A DNA stretch of 26,527 nt from Polychytrium aggregatum (Eukaryota; Chytridiomycota; Chytridiomycetes; Polychytriales): NCBI RefSeq assembly GCF_025602895.1, contig NW_026516525.1, forward strand, positions 1-26,527, written 5' to 3'. The translations under genes were made by a program, and so were the position numbers. Of the stretch, positions 1 to 7,753 are shown in pieces. The notes below the pieces were generated by a model. That model searched no databases. It was given only the letters and a program-made list of their open reading frames with translations, and was not told the DNA's origin. The stretch's first letter is position 1, and each line of letters begins with the position of its first letter.

Positions 1-973
1 ATATCAGCCATGTAGTGGATGCTCATCCAGTGGTAGTGGTGATGGAGTAAGGCAGGAGGGAGAGACCGGATGGATCATGGACGACTCCAGGATGGGCCTA
101 TGTGGCGGCTCAAGCAGGTTTGGCTCTGTCTCCACGGCGACAACCAGAGATTCCAAGGCTCACAAGCATGGGTTGGCATAACACTTGCTCTGAAATCAGG
201 GCTCCTCCAGGTCCCCGTCGGAAGAGTTGCAGGATCGGGGCCGGACTGATTGGACGCCCATACATCTGGGGGCCGAATCCAGAGCAACGAACTCGCTCAG
301 GCTGGTCGACGATCTGCAGGACATAATGCGGGCGGTCGCCGGGCTGTGTGGACGAGTGGAGCGAAACCTGTGGGTCAGTGGTGGGAGCGGGCGAACTGGA
401 CGGGTTCGGTTTAGTGGTGATGGAGGACCTGAGGCGGGAACAGGCAGCCCGATGGTTTGAGATATGAAAGCCGAACAGGGGGCCGTGTCGAGATGTAGAC
501 GCCAATGATGGGACAGTAAGAGCGATATGATTGGTTTGATGGCCATACCATCATTAGAAGTGGCCAAGAGGTGCGGGTACCAAAGGAGGATTCAGGCTGG
601 ACCAGTCGGTCGCTCGAAATCGAGTCAAGATATGGACATTGGACTCGACGCACCGTGCTGGGTCCGGTTTATATGGCCATCCAAGGGAGCTAGAGGCGTT
701 CAAGCCTCTCCAGACGGGGGTCATAGATCAGTATGGCTGATTCCGCCTCTCCTGGAGACAACAGGAGCAGCGCTGATACACACCACAGCCGTCACAGGAG
801 TTCAGACGACCCGAAGTCTCCCAGGGCTTCTGATGCAAACACAATATCTCCATTTTCTCCGTGTGGATCAGGGTCAGCATCGTGACAGGGACAACAGCGA
901 TTTACGTCCGGAGCCGAGACCCAGCCGCACAAATCGGATCTCGCGAAAGTCCCAGATGATTCAGCGCGACATG
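1..973. other. stretch with no recognisable gene
   Basis: Open frames of up to about 170 codons occur on both strands, but none shows a recognisable domain, a convincing splice pattern or a preferred codon pattern. I see no RNA gene. The stretch may be intergenic or may hold decayed repeats. One minus-strand frame that ends near 792 stays open into the target site of the retroposed insert at 987-1235 and is discussed there. Confidence 0.4.
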
Positions 974-986
974 TGCACACATCTAT
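974..986. repeat. target-site duplication, left copy, of the retroposed insert
   Basis: TGCACACATCTAT here is repeated exactly at 1236-1248. The flanking bases differ on both sides, so the repeat is 13 bp, a normal length for LINE-type insertion. Confidence 0.65.
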
Positions 987-1235
987 TTTTTTTCTTTCTT
1001 TCTTTATTGTGCGCCGCCGTGGCGGCGCACTAGCCATCAGGACCCCGTGGTCCCCGGCATCTCGCTCTTCATGGAGTACATCGAGTGTTTAAAAGTCCCA
1101 CTCAGGAATGTCGCCGGGCCTGGCTTGCCATCCAGCGAGTCTCCACATCAGGGTATGGAAGATCTGTTCCAGATCAGTCCACAGACCGTTGAAGGCCTGT
1201 CCCACGATGGGTTCTTCGTTTTCCAGCTTGCCAAA
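987..1235 (-). mobile_element. 5'-truncated retroposed insert (LINE/SINE tail or processed retrocopy) with poly(A) tail
   Basis: The 13-bp sequence TGCACACATCTAT flanks the segment exactly (974-986 and 1236-1248), as expected of a target-site duplication. Read on the minus strand, the insert opens with a 48-codon frame ending in TAA (peptide end GDIPEWDF), followed by a short 3' region and a perfect 10-bp inverted repeat (1009-1018 with 1021-1030, GTGCGCCGCC). It finishes with AATAAA (1008-1003) running into GAAA repeats and an A-run next to the duplication. Duplication, 3' A-tail and 5' truncation are the marks of target-primed reverse transcription. A hairpin close to the tail is common in LINE 3' ends, so a truncated LINE is my first guess. 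A retrocopy of a cellular mRNA is the alternative. I do not recognise the encoded peptide. Confidence 0.65.
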
Positions 1236-1248
1236 TGCACACATCTAT
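1236..1248. repeat. target-site duplication, right copy, of the retroposed insert
   Basis: Exact match to 974-986. This copy abuts the truncated 5' end of the minus-strand insert. Confidence 0.65.
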
Positions 1249-1826
1249 GCAAACAGCGCCCATGAGAGGGCCGCTGCTCGCCGGCTCGACTTGCGGCACA
1301 TTTCCTGGCGGCTTTGCGCCTTTCGTTCCCCGGCATTTTTGCTGCACCAAACCCCCGCCCTGCCGCATTTCGGCTGCCAGACCTCCGTCTTGCGAGACCA
1401 CAAAGTCCGCACACCGTCCGGGATGTGCGTCTTTCCACATTGCTCCAAGCGGACTGACCCAGCCGCCGCCTTGGCCGCTGTCAACGAGCCCAAGCAATCC
1501 ACCCCGATGTCCGCCGATGCAAGGTTGGTCGAGAGACAGGATAAAACCAGCACCAATCGGAACGCACTGTAATTTGGATACAGCAGCAGTGACTCATACC
1601 AGGGCCTGGAGCCGTATGATGCACTCAGTTGCATTGTTTCTTGGATGCAGGCGGAGCGGCGGCCAGACAAGGGAAAACAGGCTGAGGCACACGCAGCCGA
1701 GGAATACGCGGCGAAGAGGAGCAGCCCCAAGGTCAGCGGGGCTCTGGGTCTTGCCAGTGTGTCGGTGATTTGCGGGAGTGGGCGGCTCATGTCCAATCAC
1801 ACAGTCCTTTTTGAATCATTTGCTGT
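1249..1826. other. stretch without a confident gene; one minus-strand ORF with a hydrophobic N-terminal segment
   Basis: A minus-strand frame from 1796 to 1245 (183 codons) begins with about 20 polar residues, then a hydrophobic run (TLGLLLFAAYSSAACASA) that could be a signal anchor, and later contains several cysteines. I recognise no family and find no clear splice sites. A second minus frame (start near 1497) stays in phase across the duplicated target site into the frame ending near 792, so the retroposed insert may have split an older ORF. Neither is a supported gene. Confidence 0.2.
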
Positions 1827-1831
1827 CAAGG
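1827..1831. repeat. 5-bp target-site duplication, left (CAAGG)
   Basis: CAAGG directly precedes the 5' LTR and recurs directly after the 3' LTR at 7749-7753. A 5-bp duplication is typical of Ty3/Gypsy integrases. Confidence 0.9.
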
Positions 1832-2074
1832 TGTGATGATCATGCACGTTGGGAACACGTGTGGACTGCTGCGCGTGATGCACCGTGAGTCATGTTTGTT
1901 TGTCTTGGCGTGTATTCCCTGATTGGCTGGCGCCGATGACTCTTACTTCGCCTCCGACTGCGCTGTGCTTCGCCCCTCTCTCTAGCAGCTCCGCCTCCCT
2001 CGCACCCCCATCTCGTCCCTCGTTTGTCGCTCCACCCCTCTCGCCCACTTTCGCCCTTCGGTTTCCCTCTTGGC

Positions 2075-2080
2075 TATAAA
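2075..2080 (+). promoter_or_regulatory. LTR TATA box with inferred transcription start near 2114
   Basis: TATAAA lies in the LTR within GGCTATAAAGCC. The self-priming logic requires the mRNA to begin with the sequence complementary to the primer binding site, which puts the start at 2114, 39 nt downstream of the TATA box. That spacing is reasonable for a fungal core promoter. The start site is inferred. Confidence 0.65.
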
Positions 2081-2119
2081 GCCCCTCCTTTCTTGCACCC
2101 ATTTTGTATCTGCAGTTCG

Positions 2120-2135
2120 AACAACACTTGTTGTT
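2120..2135 (+). other. 5'-end RNA hairpin in the LTR (R/U5)
   Basis: AACAAC (2120-2125) pairs with GTTGTT (2130-2135) around a 4-nt loop, immediately inside the inferred 5' end of the transcript. It overlaps the primer sequence, so it would have to open or rearrange before the primer anneals downstream. Tf1 also uses structured RNA in this region for self-priming. The role here is inference. Confidence 0.45.
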
Positions 2136-2218
2136 ATCTGATAAGTCGTAATATAGCTTATCGTTGTTCGCCAAGCACCTGGTCGTCCAGTGTCGTTGCT
2201 TGTCGTGGTCCTCACATA

Positions 2219-2229
2219 TTGTTCGAACT
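2219..2229 (+). other. self-priming primer binding site (PBS)
   Basis: Two bases after the 5' LTR lies TTGTTCGAACT, the exact reverse complement of AGTTCGAACAA at 2114-2124 in the LTR, just where the transcript should begin. No TGG that would pair with a tRNA CCA end follows the LTR. This matches the known Tf1 mechanism, in which the first 11 nt of the element's own mRNA fold back onto the PBS to prime minus-strand synthesis. Six of the 11 bases (TTCGAA) are a self-palindrome, which weakens the chance argument, but length, position and TATA spacing all agree. Confidence 0.75.
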
Positions 2230-2336
2230 CCCTCTCTCTGTCTGACCACCTGCTTGGCTGAGGCTTCGTTGCTGCCCTCATCCTTCTATTCTCTGTTGTC
2301 TTCCCTGCATCCTCGCTCCCCACTTTCAAAGCCCAC

Positions 2337-3320
2337 ATGGACCAACTCCAGGCCCAAATCGTTGCCCTCCAGGAGGAACTGGTTCTCCTCCGGACCACAC
2401 ATTCTTCCGCCGCCCCACAGCTCCCGCACATGCCGACCCCGGACAAGTTCGACGGCACCAGGTCAAAGTTCCGCCCCTTCGTCAACCAGTGCCGCCTGCT
2501 CATGATGCTCCAGGCATCCAGGTTCCCGTCCGAGCAAGTCAAGGTGGGTTACGTCTTGAGTTTGCTCACTGGTCCGGCCCTCCAGTGGGCGACTCCCTTG
2601 ATCGAGTCGAACGATCAAATCCTGCACTCGTTCGACTCGTTCATGGAACGCTTTCGCCAAGCGTTTGACGATCCCGACCGCACCCACACTGCCGAGCTGC
2701 TCCTGTCCTCCATGGCACAGGGCAACCGCTCGTGCATGGATTATGCCTCAGAGTTCCTCCGCGTTGCCGCCGACCTTCCCTGGAACGACGAAGCCAAGAT
2801 CTCCGCCTTCCGCCGTGGCCTGTCGAGGGAGATCAAGCAGCGCCTCTCCTTCATCGACCCTCTCCCTCTCCGCTTGGTCCCGTTCGTCGAGCGTTGCCTC
2901 AAGATCGATGCACGCATCATCGAGCTCAACAACGAGCTCCGAAACACTGGCCCTGTTTCCTTCGGCACCCAGGCCTTCAACTCCCGCACCCCGTCCTTCC
3001 AGCCGCCCGCCCAGGAGCCTCCGGTTCTCTACTCCGAGCCGATGCAGATCGACGCCGCCGTCGTCAGCCGCCTGACCCCCGAGGAGAAGAACCGCCGCTT
3101 CCAGGAGCGCCTCTGCTTCCGCTGTGGCAAGCCCGGCCACGTCGCCAAGTCCTGCCCCCTCAAGTCCGGCTCCCGTGCTCCCGCCTCTGGTTCCCGCTTC
3201 CCCGGCTCCCGTCCTCAGGCTCCCGGCTCCCGTCCCCGTTCGAAGGTTGTCCGAACCATCGTCTACGATGATGGTGAGGAGGAACACTTCGAGTCGGGAA
3301 ACGACCAGGCCCAGATCTAA
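2337..3320 (+). CDS. gag: Gag polyprotein of the Ty3/Gypsy element
   Basis: This 327-aa frame starts at the first good ATG after the PBS. The first ~20 residues form a coiled-coil-like helix (MDQLQAQIVALQEELVLLR). Residues ~40-180 fit the retrotransposon gag capsid fold (TGPALQW, FMERFRQAF, YASEFL). The C-terminal part has one CCHC zinc knuckle (C260-x2-C263-x4-H268-x4-C273), followed by a basic Ser/Pro/Arg-rich tail. Gag would assemble the virus-like particle and bind element RNA through the knuckle. Its stop codon (3318-3320) lies inside the stem of the frameshift signal at 3296-3358, so a fraction of ribosomes should continue in the -1 frame to give Gag-Pol. The frame is intact. Confidence 0.93.
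   Translation: MDQLQAQIVALQEELVLLRTTHSSAAPQLPHMPTPDKFDGTRSKFRPFVNQCRLLMMLQASRFPSEQVKVGYVLSLLTGPALQWATPLIESNDQILHSFDSFMERFRQAFDDPDRTHTAELLLSSMAQGNRSCMDYASEFLRVAADLPWNDEAKISAFRRGLSREIKQRLSFIDPLPLRLVPFVERCLKIDARIIELNNELRNTGPVSFGTQAFNSRTPSFQPPAQEPPVLYSEPMQIDAAVVSRLTPEEKNRRFQERLCFRCGKPGHVAKSCPLKSGSRAPASGSRFPGSRPQAPGSRPRSKVVRTIVYDDGEEEHFESGNDQAQI
3296..3302 (+). promoter_or_regulatory. -1 ribosomal frameshift slippery heptamer (GGGAAAC)
   Basis: In the gag frame the sequence reads G GGA AAC, a perfect X XXY YYZ heptamer of the kind used by retroviruses. Slippage by -1 puts the ribosome into the pol frame at 3302. That frame is open from 3272 and has no stop until 7361, so the fusion is continuous. 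An 8-nt spacer separates it from the downstream pseudoknot. Confidence 0.85.
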
Positions 3321-3358
3321 GTGGAGGCTTAGATCTGGAGCCGTCTCCCCTTCCTCCA
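3311..3358 (+). promoter_or_regulatory. H-type pseudoknot stimulating gag-pol frameshifting
   Basis: Stem 1 is an 11-bp perfect inverted repeat: CCAGATCTAAG (3311-3321) with CTTAGATCTGG (3328-3338). Its 6-nt loop TGGAGG (3322-3327) is the exact complement of CCTCCA at 3353-3358, giving a 6-bp stem 2 and a 14-nt connecting loop (3339-3352). Slippery site, 8-nt spacer and H-type pseudoknot are the canonical -1 frameshift layout. The gag stop codon lies within stem 1. Confidence 0.85.
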
Positions 3359-3403
3359 GAAGCAAGCGTCGATGGGAAGGAGCATGAGGTAAGTGTCGAA
3401 CGC

Positions 3404-6400
3404 ATGGCTATGTGTGGAATGATCAATGTAGTCGGTGGTGGATCGCACTCTGTCAAACCCGCCTCTTCTAAGGGCACATCTGGCTCCCAGATGTCTTTGA
3501 CAGAGCTCCCGATCTCCACACCACCTGCGAACTTGGTCATCTGCTCGAACCATGCTGCCGACACTGATCTCTGCTCCGAGCCTTCTTCGTGCGTCTCGTC
3601 GAATTCTTCGTCTTCTCCCGTTTTCTCCGCTTCTCTTGTTCTCCCTTCTGGTCGCTCCCTCTCTTGCCAACTTCTCGTCGATTCTGGTGCCTCCGGCAAC
3701 TTCATCGACGAGAGCTTTGTTGACCGCTTCTCGGTCCCCCTCGTTTCCAAATCCACTCCCCTCCCTGTCCAAGGTGTCGATGGCCAGCCACTTTCTTCCG
3801 GCCCCATCACTTTTGAGACGGAACCCCTCAAGATTGTTCTTGGGGACTACACTCAACACCTTTCCTTTGATGTCATTAAGTCTCCCCACCAACCTGTTAT
3901 CCTTGGCTATCCCTGGCTGCAGTCCATCGAACCTAGGTTCCACTGGGCTCGTGGACTCCTTTGCCTTCCCCGTCCTGCAAACCACATCCTCAAGGTTGTG
4001 GATGCCTCTTCCCTCCCTTCCGTTTCTTCCGTTTCTCCTTCTCCCCTTCCTCTTGTTGGCGACACACCCAATGTTTTCCCTCGTGCCTCTACCGACACCA
4101 CTGTGGTGCTCGCTTCTTCGCCTCGCACCGTTTGTACTCGCGAAGATGATCAGAATAAAGTGATCGCTCAACGTTATTCTGATTGTGTTCCGAGTGAGGT
4201 GCCCTGTTCCTGTGCTGCTCGTCCTGGTCCCTCCGGTCTCGTCTCCGTCCGTCCTGGTCTCCCCGGTCCCGTTGCTCCCAGCCCCGCTCCTGTCCGTGTC
4301 CAAGCGATCAGGTACAAGTCGTTGGAGCAGTCCGTCCTCGACACACAGTCTAGCCCCGACCCCCTGACTGTGTTCCAAGTCCTCGTCCTTCCTGCCACCG
4401 ATCCGGATCCGACGCCCCTCTCGACGTCGATCCCCGAGGAGTACAAGTCGTTTGGCTCAGTCTTCTCGAAGCAGGAAGCCGATTCGTTGCCCCCGCACCG
4501 GACGTACGACTGCCCGATCGACCTGGAGCCCGGCAAGACCCCCAAGTTCGGACCGCTCTACTCCCTGTCAGAGCCCGAACTCAAGGCCCTTCGTGAATAC
4601 CTCGACGACAACCTCGTCAAAGGGTTCATCCGTCCTTCGTCCTCTCCCGCCGGTTCTCCGATCCTTTTCGTCAAGAAGAAGGACGGCTCTCTGCGTCTCT
4701 GCGTGGACTATCGCGCATTGAACACGATCACGGTCAAGAATCGTTACCCCTTACCGTTGATCAATGAGATGCTGGACCGAGTCCGGGACGCGAAGGTGTT
4801 CACGAAGCTGGACCTCCGCGGGGCCTACAACCTGCTGCGTATCCGCGCAGGCGACGAGTGGAAGACGGCCTTTCGCACTCGTTACGGCCAGTTCGAGTAC
4901 TTGGTGATGCCCTTTGGACTCACCAATGCTCCGGCCACCTTCCAGCACTTCATCAACGATGTCCTTCGTGATGAACTGGACAACTTTGCGATTGCCTACC
5001 TTGACGACATTTTGATTTACAGCGCTGACCCCACTCAGCATGCAAATCACGTCAAGCAGGTCCTGGCCAAGCTCCAGGCTGCAAAGTTGTACTGCAAGCT
5101 GGAGAAGTGCGAGTTCTCCAAGGACAAGGTCTCATTCCTCGGCTACGTCATCTCGCCCAAGGGTATCGAGATGGAACGAGCAAAGCTCTCCGCCATTGTC
5201 GACTGGCCCGTCCCCCGCAATGTCTCCGACCTTCGCTCCTTCATTGGGTTCTCGAACTTTTACCGTCGCTTCATTGACGGATATGCCAAGATCGCCGGTC
5301 CGCTCACGCTCCTGTTCAAGAAGTCCCAGGTCTTCCGCTGGTCCCCCGACGCCCACAAGGCTTTCCAGTCCCTCAAGGAAGCCTTCGTCTCCGAGCCCGT
5401 CCTTGCGCACCCCGACCCATCCAAGCCCTTTGTCGTGGAGTCTGATGCCTCAGACTTTGCGATCGGATGCGTCCTGTCCCAGCGCGGCTCCGATGGCCAC
5501 CTGCACCCGTGCTCCTTCCACTCCCGCACGCTCATGGATGCTGAACGCAACTACAGCATCTATGAGAAGGAGCTCTTGGCCATCAAGGAGGCTTTCGAGG
5601 TCTGGCGACACTACCTCGAAGGTGCCCAACACCCAGTCCAAGTCCTTACCGACCACAAGAACTTGGAATACCTGGCGTCGGCCCGCATCCTCAACCAGCG
5701 ACACGCCCGGTGGTCGCAGTTCCTGTCTCGGTTCGACCTCCGGATCCAGTACCTCCCCGGTCCAAAGAACGGCAAGGCCGACGCTCTCTCCCGCCGCCCG
5801 GACTACGTCCCTCCGTCCGCACCTGTGTCCAAGGAGCCTCCCCCGTTGCTGCCACCTTCGTCGTTCGCCTGTGCCGTCCGTCGCTCCTCGGATGCAAGTT
5901 CCACTCGCCCTGTGGACTTGCTCAAGCTCATTGCCGAGGAGCAACCCAAGGACCCGTCCCTGGACCAGCTCCGCAACGATCCCAAGTATGTCCTGAAGGA
6001 TGGTCTCCTCACCTTCATGGACAAGATCGTTGTGCCCGAGTCGTGTCGAGTCCCCGTCCTCAAGTCATGCCACGATCCTGTCGCTGTTGGACATCCTGGC
6101 ATTCGGCGGACTCGGGCACTGATCTCGAGGCAGTTCTGGTGGCCCTCAATCCGCAAGGATGTCCAGGCTTATGTCTCGACGTGCGACACTTGTGCACGCT
6201 CGAAAGTCCCTCGACATAAGCCGTTTGGATACTTGCAGCCCCTCCCGACGGCATCGCGACCCTGGTCTCTGGTGACGATGGACTTTATCACCGACCTCCC
6301 CGAGTCCAACGGCAAGACTTGCATCTTTGTCGTCGTCGATAGCCTGACCAAGATGGCCCACTTCCTTCCCTGTCGGTCCCTCCCAAGTGCCGAGGAAACA

Positions 6401-7363
6401 GCGTCGCTGTTCCTCGACAACATCTTCCGTCTCCACGGTCTCCCGGACAACATCGTCTCGGACCGAGGAAGCCAGTTCACCTCGCGGTTCTGGCAGGCCC
6501 TGTGCTCAGAACTCGGCATCAAGACCAGTCTGTCCACGGCGTTCCACCCCCAAACCGATGGACAGACTGAGCGGGTCAACCAAGTCATCAACCAGCATCT
6601 CCGCTGCTACACCTCGTACCAGCAGGATGACTGGGCGATGCTGCTCCCGCTCGCCGAGTTCTCATACAACAACCTCGAGCACACCTCGACCAAGGCCTCC
6701 CCGTTCCTGGCGACTTACGGCTTCAACCCTCGATTCGAGTCTCCGGTCCTTCCTTCCAGCCTCGATGTCCCCTCCGCGACCGACCGAGTCGAACACCTTC
6801 AGCACAACTTGGCGTTGCTGAAGGAGAACCTCGAGAAGGCCAAGGCGGACTACAAGCGCTTTGCGGATGCCCACAAGTCCGACGCTCCCAAGTTCGCTCC
6901 TGGCGATCAAGTCTGGGTCCTAACACGCAACATCAAGACCACCCGTCCAAGCAAGAAGTTGGACTACCAGCGCATCGGACCCTACAAGATCGTCGAAGCC
7001 ATCGGTTCCCTCGCCTTCCGCCTCGACCTTCCCAAGGATCTCAAGATCCATCCGGTGTTCCATGTCTCCCTCCTTGAGCCCCACAAGTCGAACACCCTCC
7101 CCGGCCGCATCCAAGACCCTCCTCCGCCAGTCCGCGTCGACGACCACTTGGAGTATGAAGTCCAGGAGATCCTCGACTCCAAGCTGGTCCGCGGTAAGTT
7201 GAGCTATTTCGTTGATTGGAAGGGCTACTCGACTGATCATCGCAGCTGGGAGCCCGCCAACTACGTTAACGCTCCCGACAAGATAGCCGACTTCCACCGC
7301 CGGTACCCCGACAAGCCTGGACTTATTGTTCGCAGGAGTGGCCGTAGTTTGGGGAGGGGATGA
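3404..7363 (+). CDS. pol: Pol polyprotein: protease, reverse transcriptase, RNase H, integrase, chromodomain
   Basis: The listed start is the first ATG (1,319 aa), but the frame is open from 3272 and expression is most likely as Gag-Pol by -1 frameshifting at 3296-3302. An aspartic protease has DSGA at 93-96. Reverse transcriptase shows LRLCVDYRALN and the catalytic YLDD at 532-535. RNase H follows (ESDAS with D681, YEKELLAIKEA). Integrase has an HHCC zinc site (H890, H897, C927, C930) and a DD35E core (D960, D1020, E1056). A C-terminal chromodomain spans ~1251-1305 (YEVQEILDSKL, YFVDWKGY, SWEP). All catalytic residues are present and there is no stop or frameshift. The stop codon abuts the 3' LTR, so the polypurine tract is coding. 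Confidence 0.95.
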   Translation: MAMCGMINVVGGGSHSVKPASSKGTSGSQMSLTELPISTPPANLVICSNHAADTDLCSEPSSCVSSNSSSSPVFSASLVLPSGRSLSCQLLVDSGASGNFIDESFVDRFSVPLVSKSTPLPVQGVDGQPLSSGPITFETEPLKIVLGDYTQHLSFDVIKSPHQPVILGYPWLQSIEPRFHWARGLLCLPRPANHILKVVDASSLPSVSSVSPSPLPLVGDTPNVFPRASTDTTVVLASSPRTVCTREDDQNKVIAQRYSDCVPSEVPCSCAARPGPSGLVSVRPGLPGPVAPSPAPVRVQAIRYKSLEQSVLDTQSSPDPLTVFQVLVLPATDPDPTPLSTSIPEEYKSFGSVFSKQEADSLPPHRTYDCPIDLEPGKTPKFGPLYSLSEPELKALREYLDDNLVKGFIRPSSSPAGSPILFVKKKDGSLRLCVDYRALNTITVKNRYPLPLINEMLDRVRDAKVFTKLDLRGAYNLLRIRAGDEWKTAFRTRYGQFEYLVMPFGLTNAPATFQHFINDVLRDELDNFAIAYLDDILIYSADPTQHANHVKQVLAKLQAAKLYCKLEKCEFSKDKVSFLGYVISPKGIEMERAKLSAIVDWPVPRNVSDLRSFIGFSNFYRRFIDGYAKIAGPLTLLFKKSQVFRWSPDAHKAFQSLKEAFVSEPVLAHPDPSKPFVVESDASDFAIGCVLSQRGSDGHLHPCSFHSRTLMDAERNYSIYEKELLAIKEAFEVWRHYLEGAQHPVQVLTDHKNLEYLASARILNQRHARWSQFLSRFDLRIQYLPGPKNGKADALSRRPDYVPPSAPVSKEPPPLLPPSSFACAVRRSSDASSTRPVDLLKLIAEEQPKDPSLDQLRNDPKYVLKDGLLTFMDKIVVPESCRVPVLKSCHDPVAVGHPGIRRTRALISRQFWWPSIRKDVQAYVSTCDTCARSKVPRHKPFGYLQPLPTASRPWSLVTMDFITDLPESNGKTCIFVVVDSLTKMAHFLPCRSLPSAEETASLFLDNIFRLHGLPDNIVSDRGSQFTSRFWQALCSELGIKTSLSTAFHPQTDGQTERVNQVINQHLRCYTSYQQDDWAMLLPLAEFSYNNLEHTSTKASPFLATYGFNPRFESPVLPSSLDVPSATDRVEHLQHNLALLKENLEKAKADYKRFADAHKSDAPKFAPGDQVWVLTRNIKTTRPSKKLDYQRIGPYKIVEAIGSLAFRLDLPKDLKIHPVFHVSLLEPHKSNTLPGRIQDPPPPVRVDDHLEYEVQEILDSKLVRGKLSYFVDWKGYSTDHRSWEPANYVNAPDKIADFHRRYPDKPGLIVRRSGRSLGRG
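7351..7363 (+). other. polypurine tract (plus-strand primer)
   Basis: GGGGAGGGGATGA lies directly against the 3' LTR, where the plus-strand RNA primer is made in LTR retroelements. It also encodes the last residues and stop codon of Pol, so the two constraints overlap. Confidence 0.8.
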
Positions 7364-7748
7364 TGTGATGATCATGCACGTTGGGAACACGTGTGGACTG
7401 CTGCGCGTGATGCACCGTGAGTCATGTTTGTTTGTCTTGGCGTGTATTCCCTGATTGGCTGGCGCCGATGACTCTTACTTCGCCTCCGACTGCGCTGTGC
7501 TTCGCCCCTCTCTCTAGCAGCTCCGCCTCCCTCGCACCCCCATCTCGTCCCTCGTTTGTCGCTCCACCCCTCTCGCCCACTTTCGCCCTTCGGTTTCCCT
7601 CTTGGCTATAAAGCCCCTCCTTTCTTGCACCCATTTTGTATCTGCAGTTCGAACAACACTTGTTGTTATCTGATAAGTCGTAATATAGCTTATCGTTGTT
7701 CGCCAAGCACCTGGTCGTCCAGTGTCGTTGCTTGTCGTGGTCCTCACA
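7364..7748 (+). repeat. 3' LTR (385 bp)
   Basis: It matches the 5' LTR (1832-2216) with no difference seen by eye and ends CCTCACA before the CAAGG duplication. Near-identical LTRs imply recent insertion, because both are copied from one template at integration. Confidence 0.95.
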
Positions 7749-7753
7749 CAAGG
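7749..7753. repeat. 5-bp target-site duplication, right (CAAGG)
   Basis: Exact partner of 1827-1831. Confidence 0.9.

Larger units (their letters stand above)
1832..2216 (+). repeat. 5' LTR (385 bp)
   Basis: The LTR begins TGTGATGATC and ends CCTCACA. It matches 7364-7748 throughout by eye. It carries a TATAAA box (2075-2080), an inferred transcript start near 2114 and two small hairpins downstream: AACAAC/GTTGTT at 2120-2135 and GATAAG/CTTATC at 2140-2162. U3 would be about 282 bp and R-U5 about 103 bp. Confidence 0.95.
1832..7748 (+). mobile_element. complete Ty3/Gypsy chromovirus LTR retrotransposon
   Basis: The 5,917-bp element has two 385-bp LTRs (TG...CA) at a constant offset of 5,532 bp, a 5-bp target duplication, a gag frame with a CCHC knuckle, and a pol frame ordered protease, reverse transcriptase, RNase H, integrase, chromodomain. 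That order and the C-terminal chromodomain define a chromovirus; self-priming (see 2219-2229) points to the Tf1/sushi-like branch. Both frames are uninterrupted and I see no difference between the LTRs by eye, so the copy looks young and potentially autonomous. The chromodomain usually steers integration towards particular chromatin, fitting its place beside another insert in gene-poor DNA. Subfamily assignment is inference. Confidence 0.95.

Noticed and set aside
1003..1030. Hairpin with T-run as a bacterial-type terminator
   Set aside because: The context is eukaryotic. On the minus strand it reads as hairpin, AATAAA and A-tail of a retroposed insert.
1885..2079. 64-codon frame present in both LTRs
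   Set aside because: It lies in U3 upstream of the TATA box and is duplicated only because the LTR is.
2217..2234. tRNA-primed PBS, because GTTCGAAC resembles a tRNA T-arm
   Set aside because: A tRNA PBS should pair with the tRNA 3' CCA end and begin TGG at the LTR edge. Here it does not, whereas the match to the element's own 5' end is exact.
3329..4378. Minus-strand frame opposite pol
   Set aside because: Antisense shadow of the protease and linker part of Pol, with no domain.
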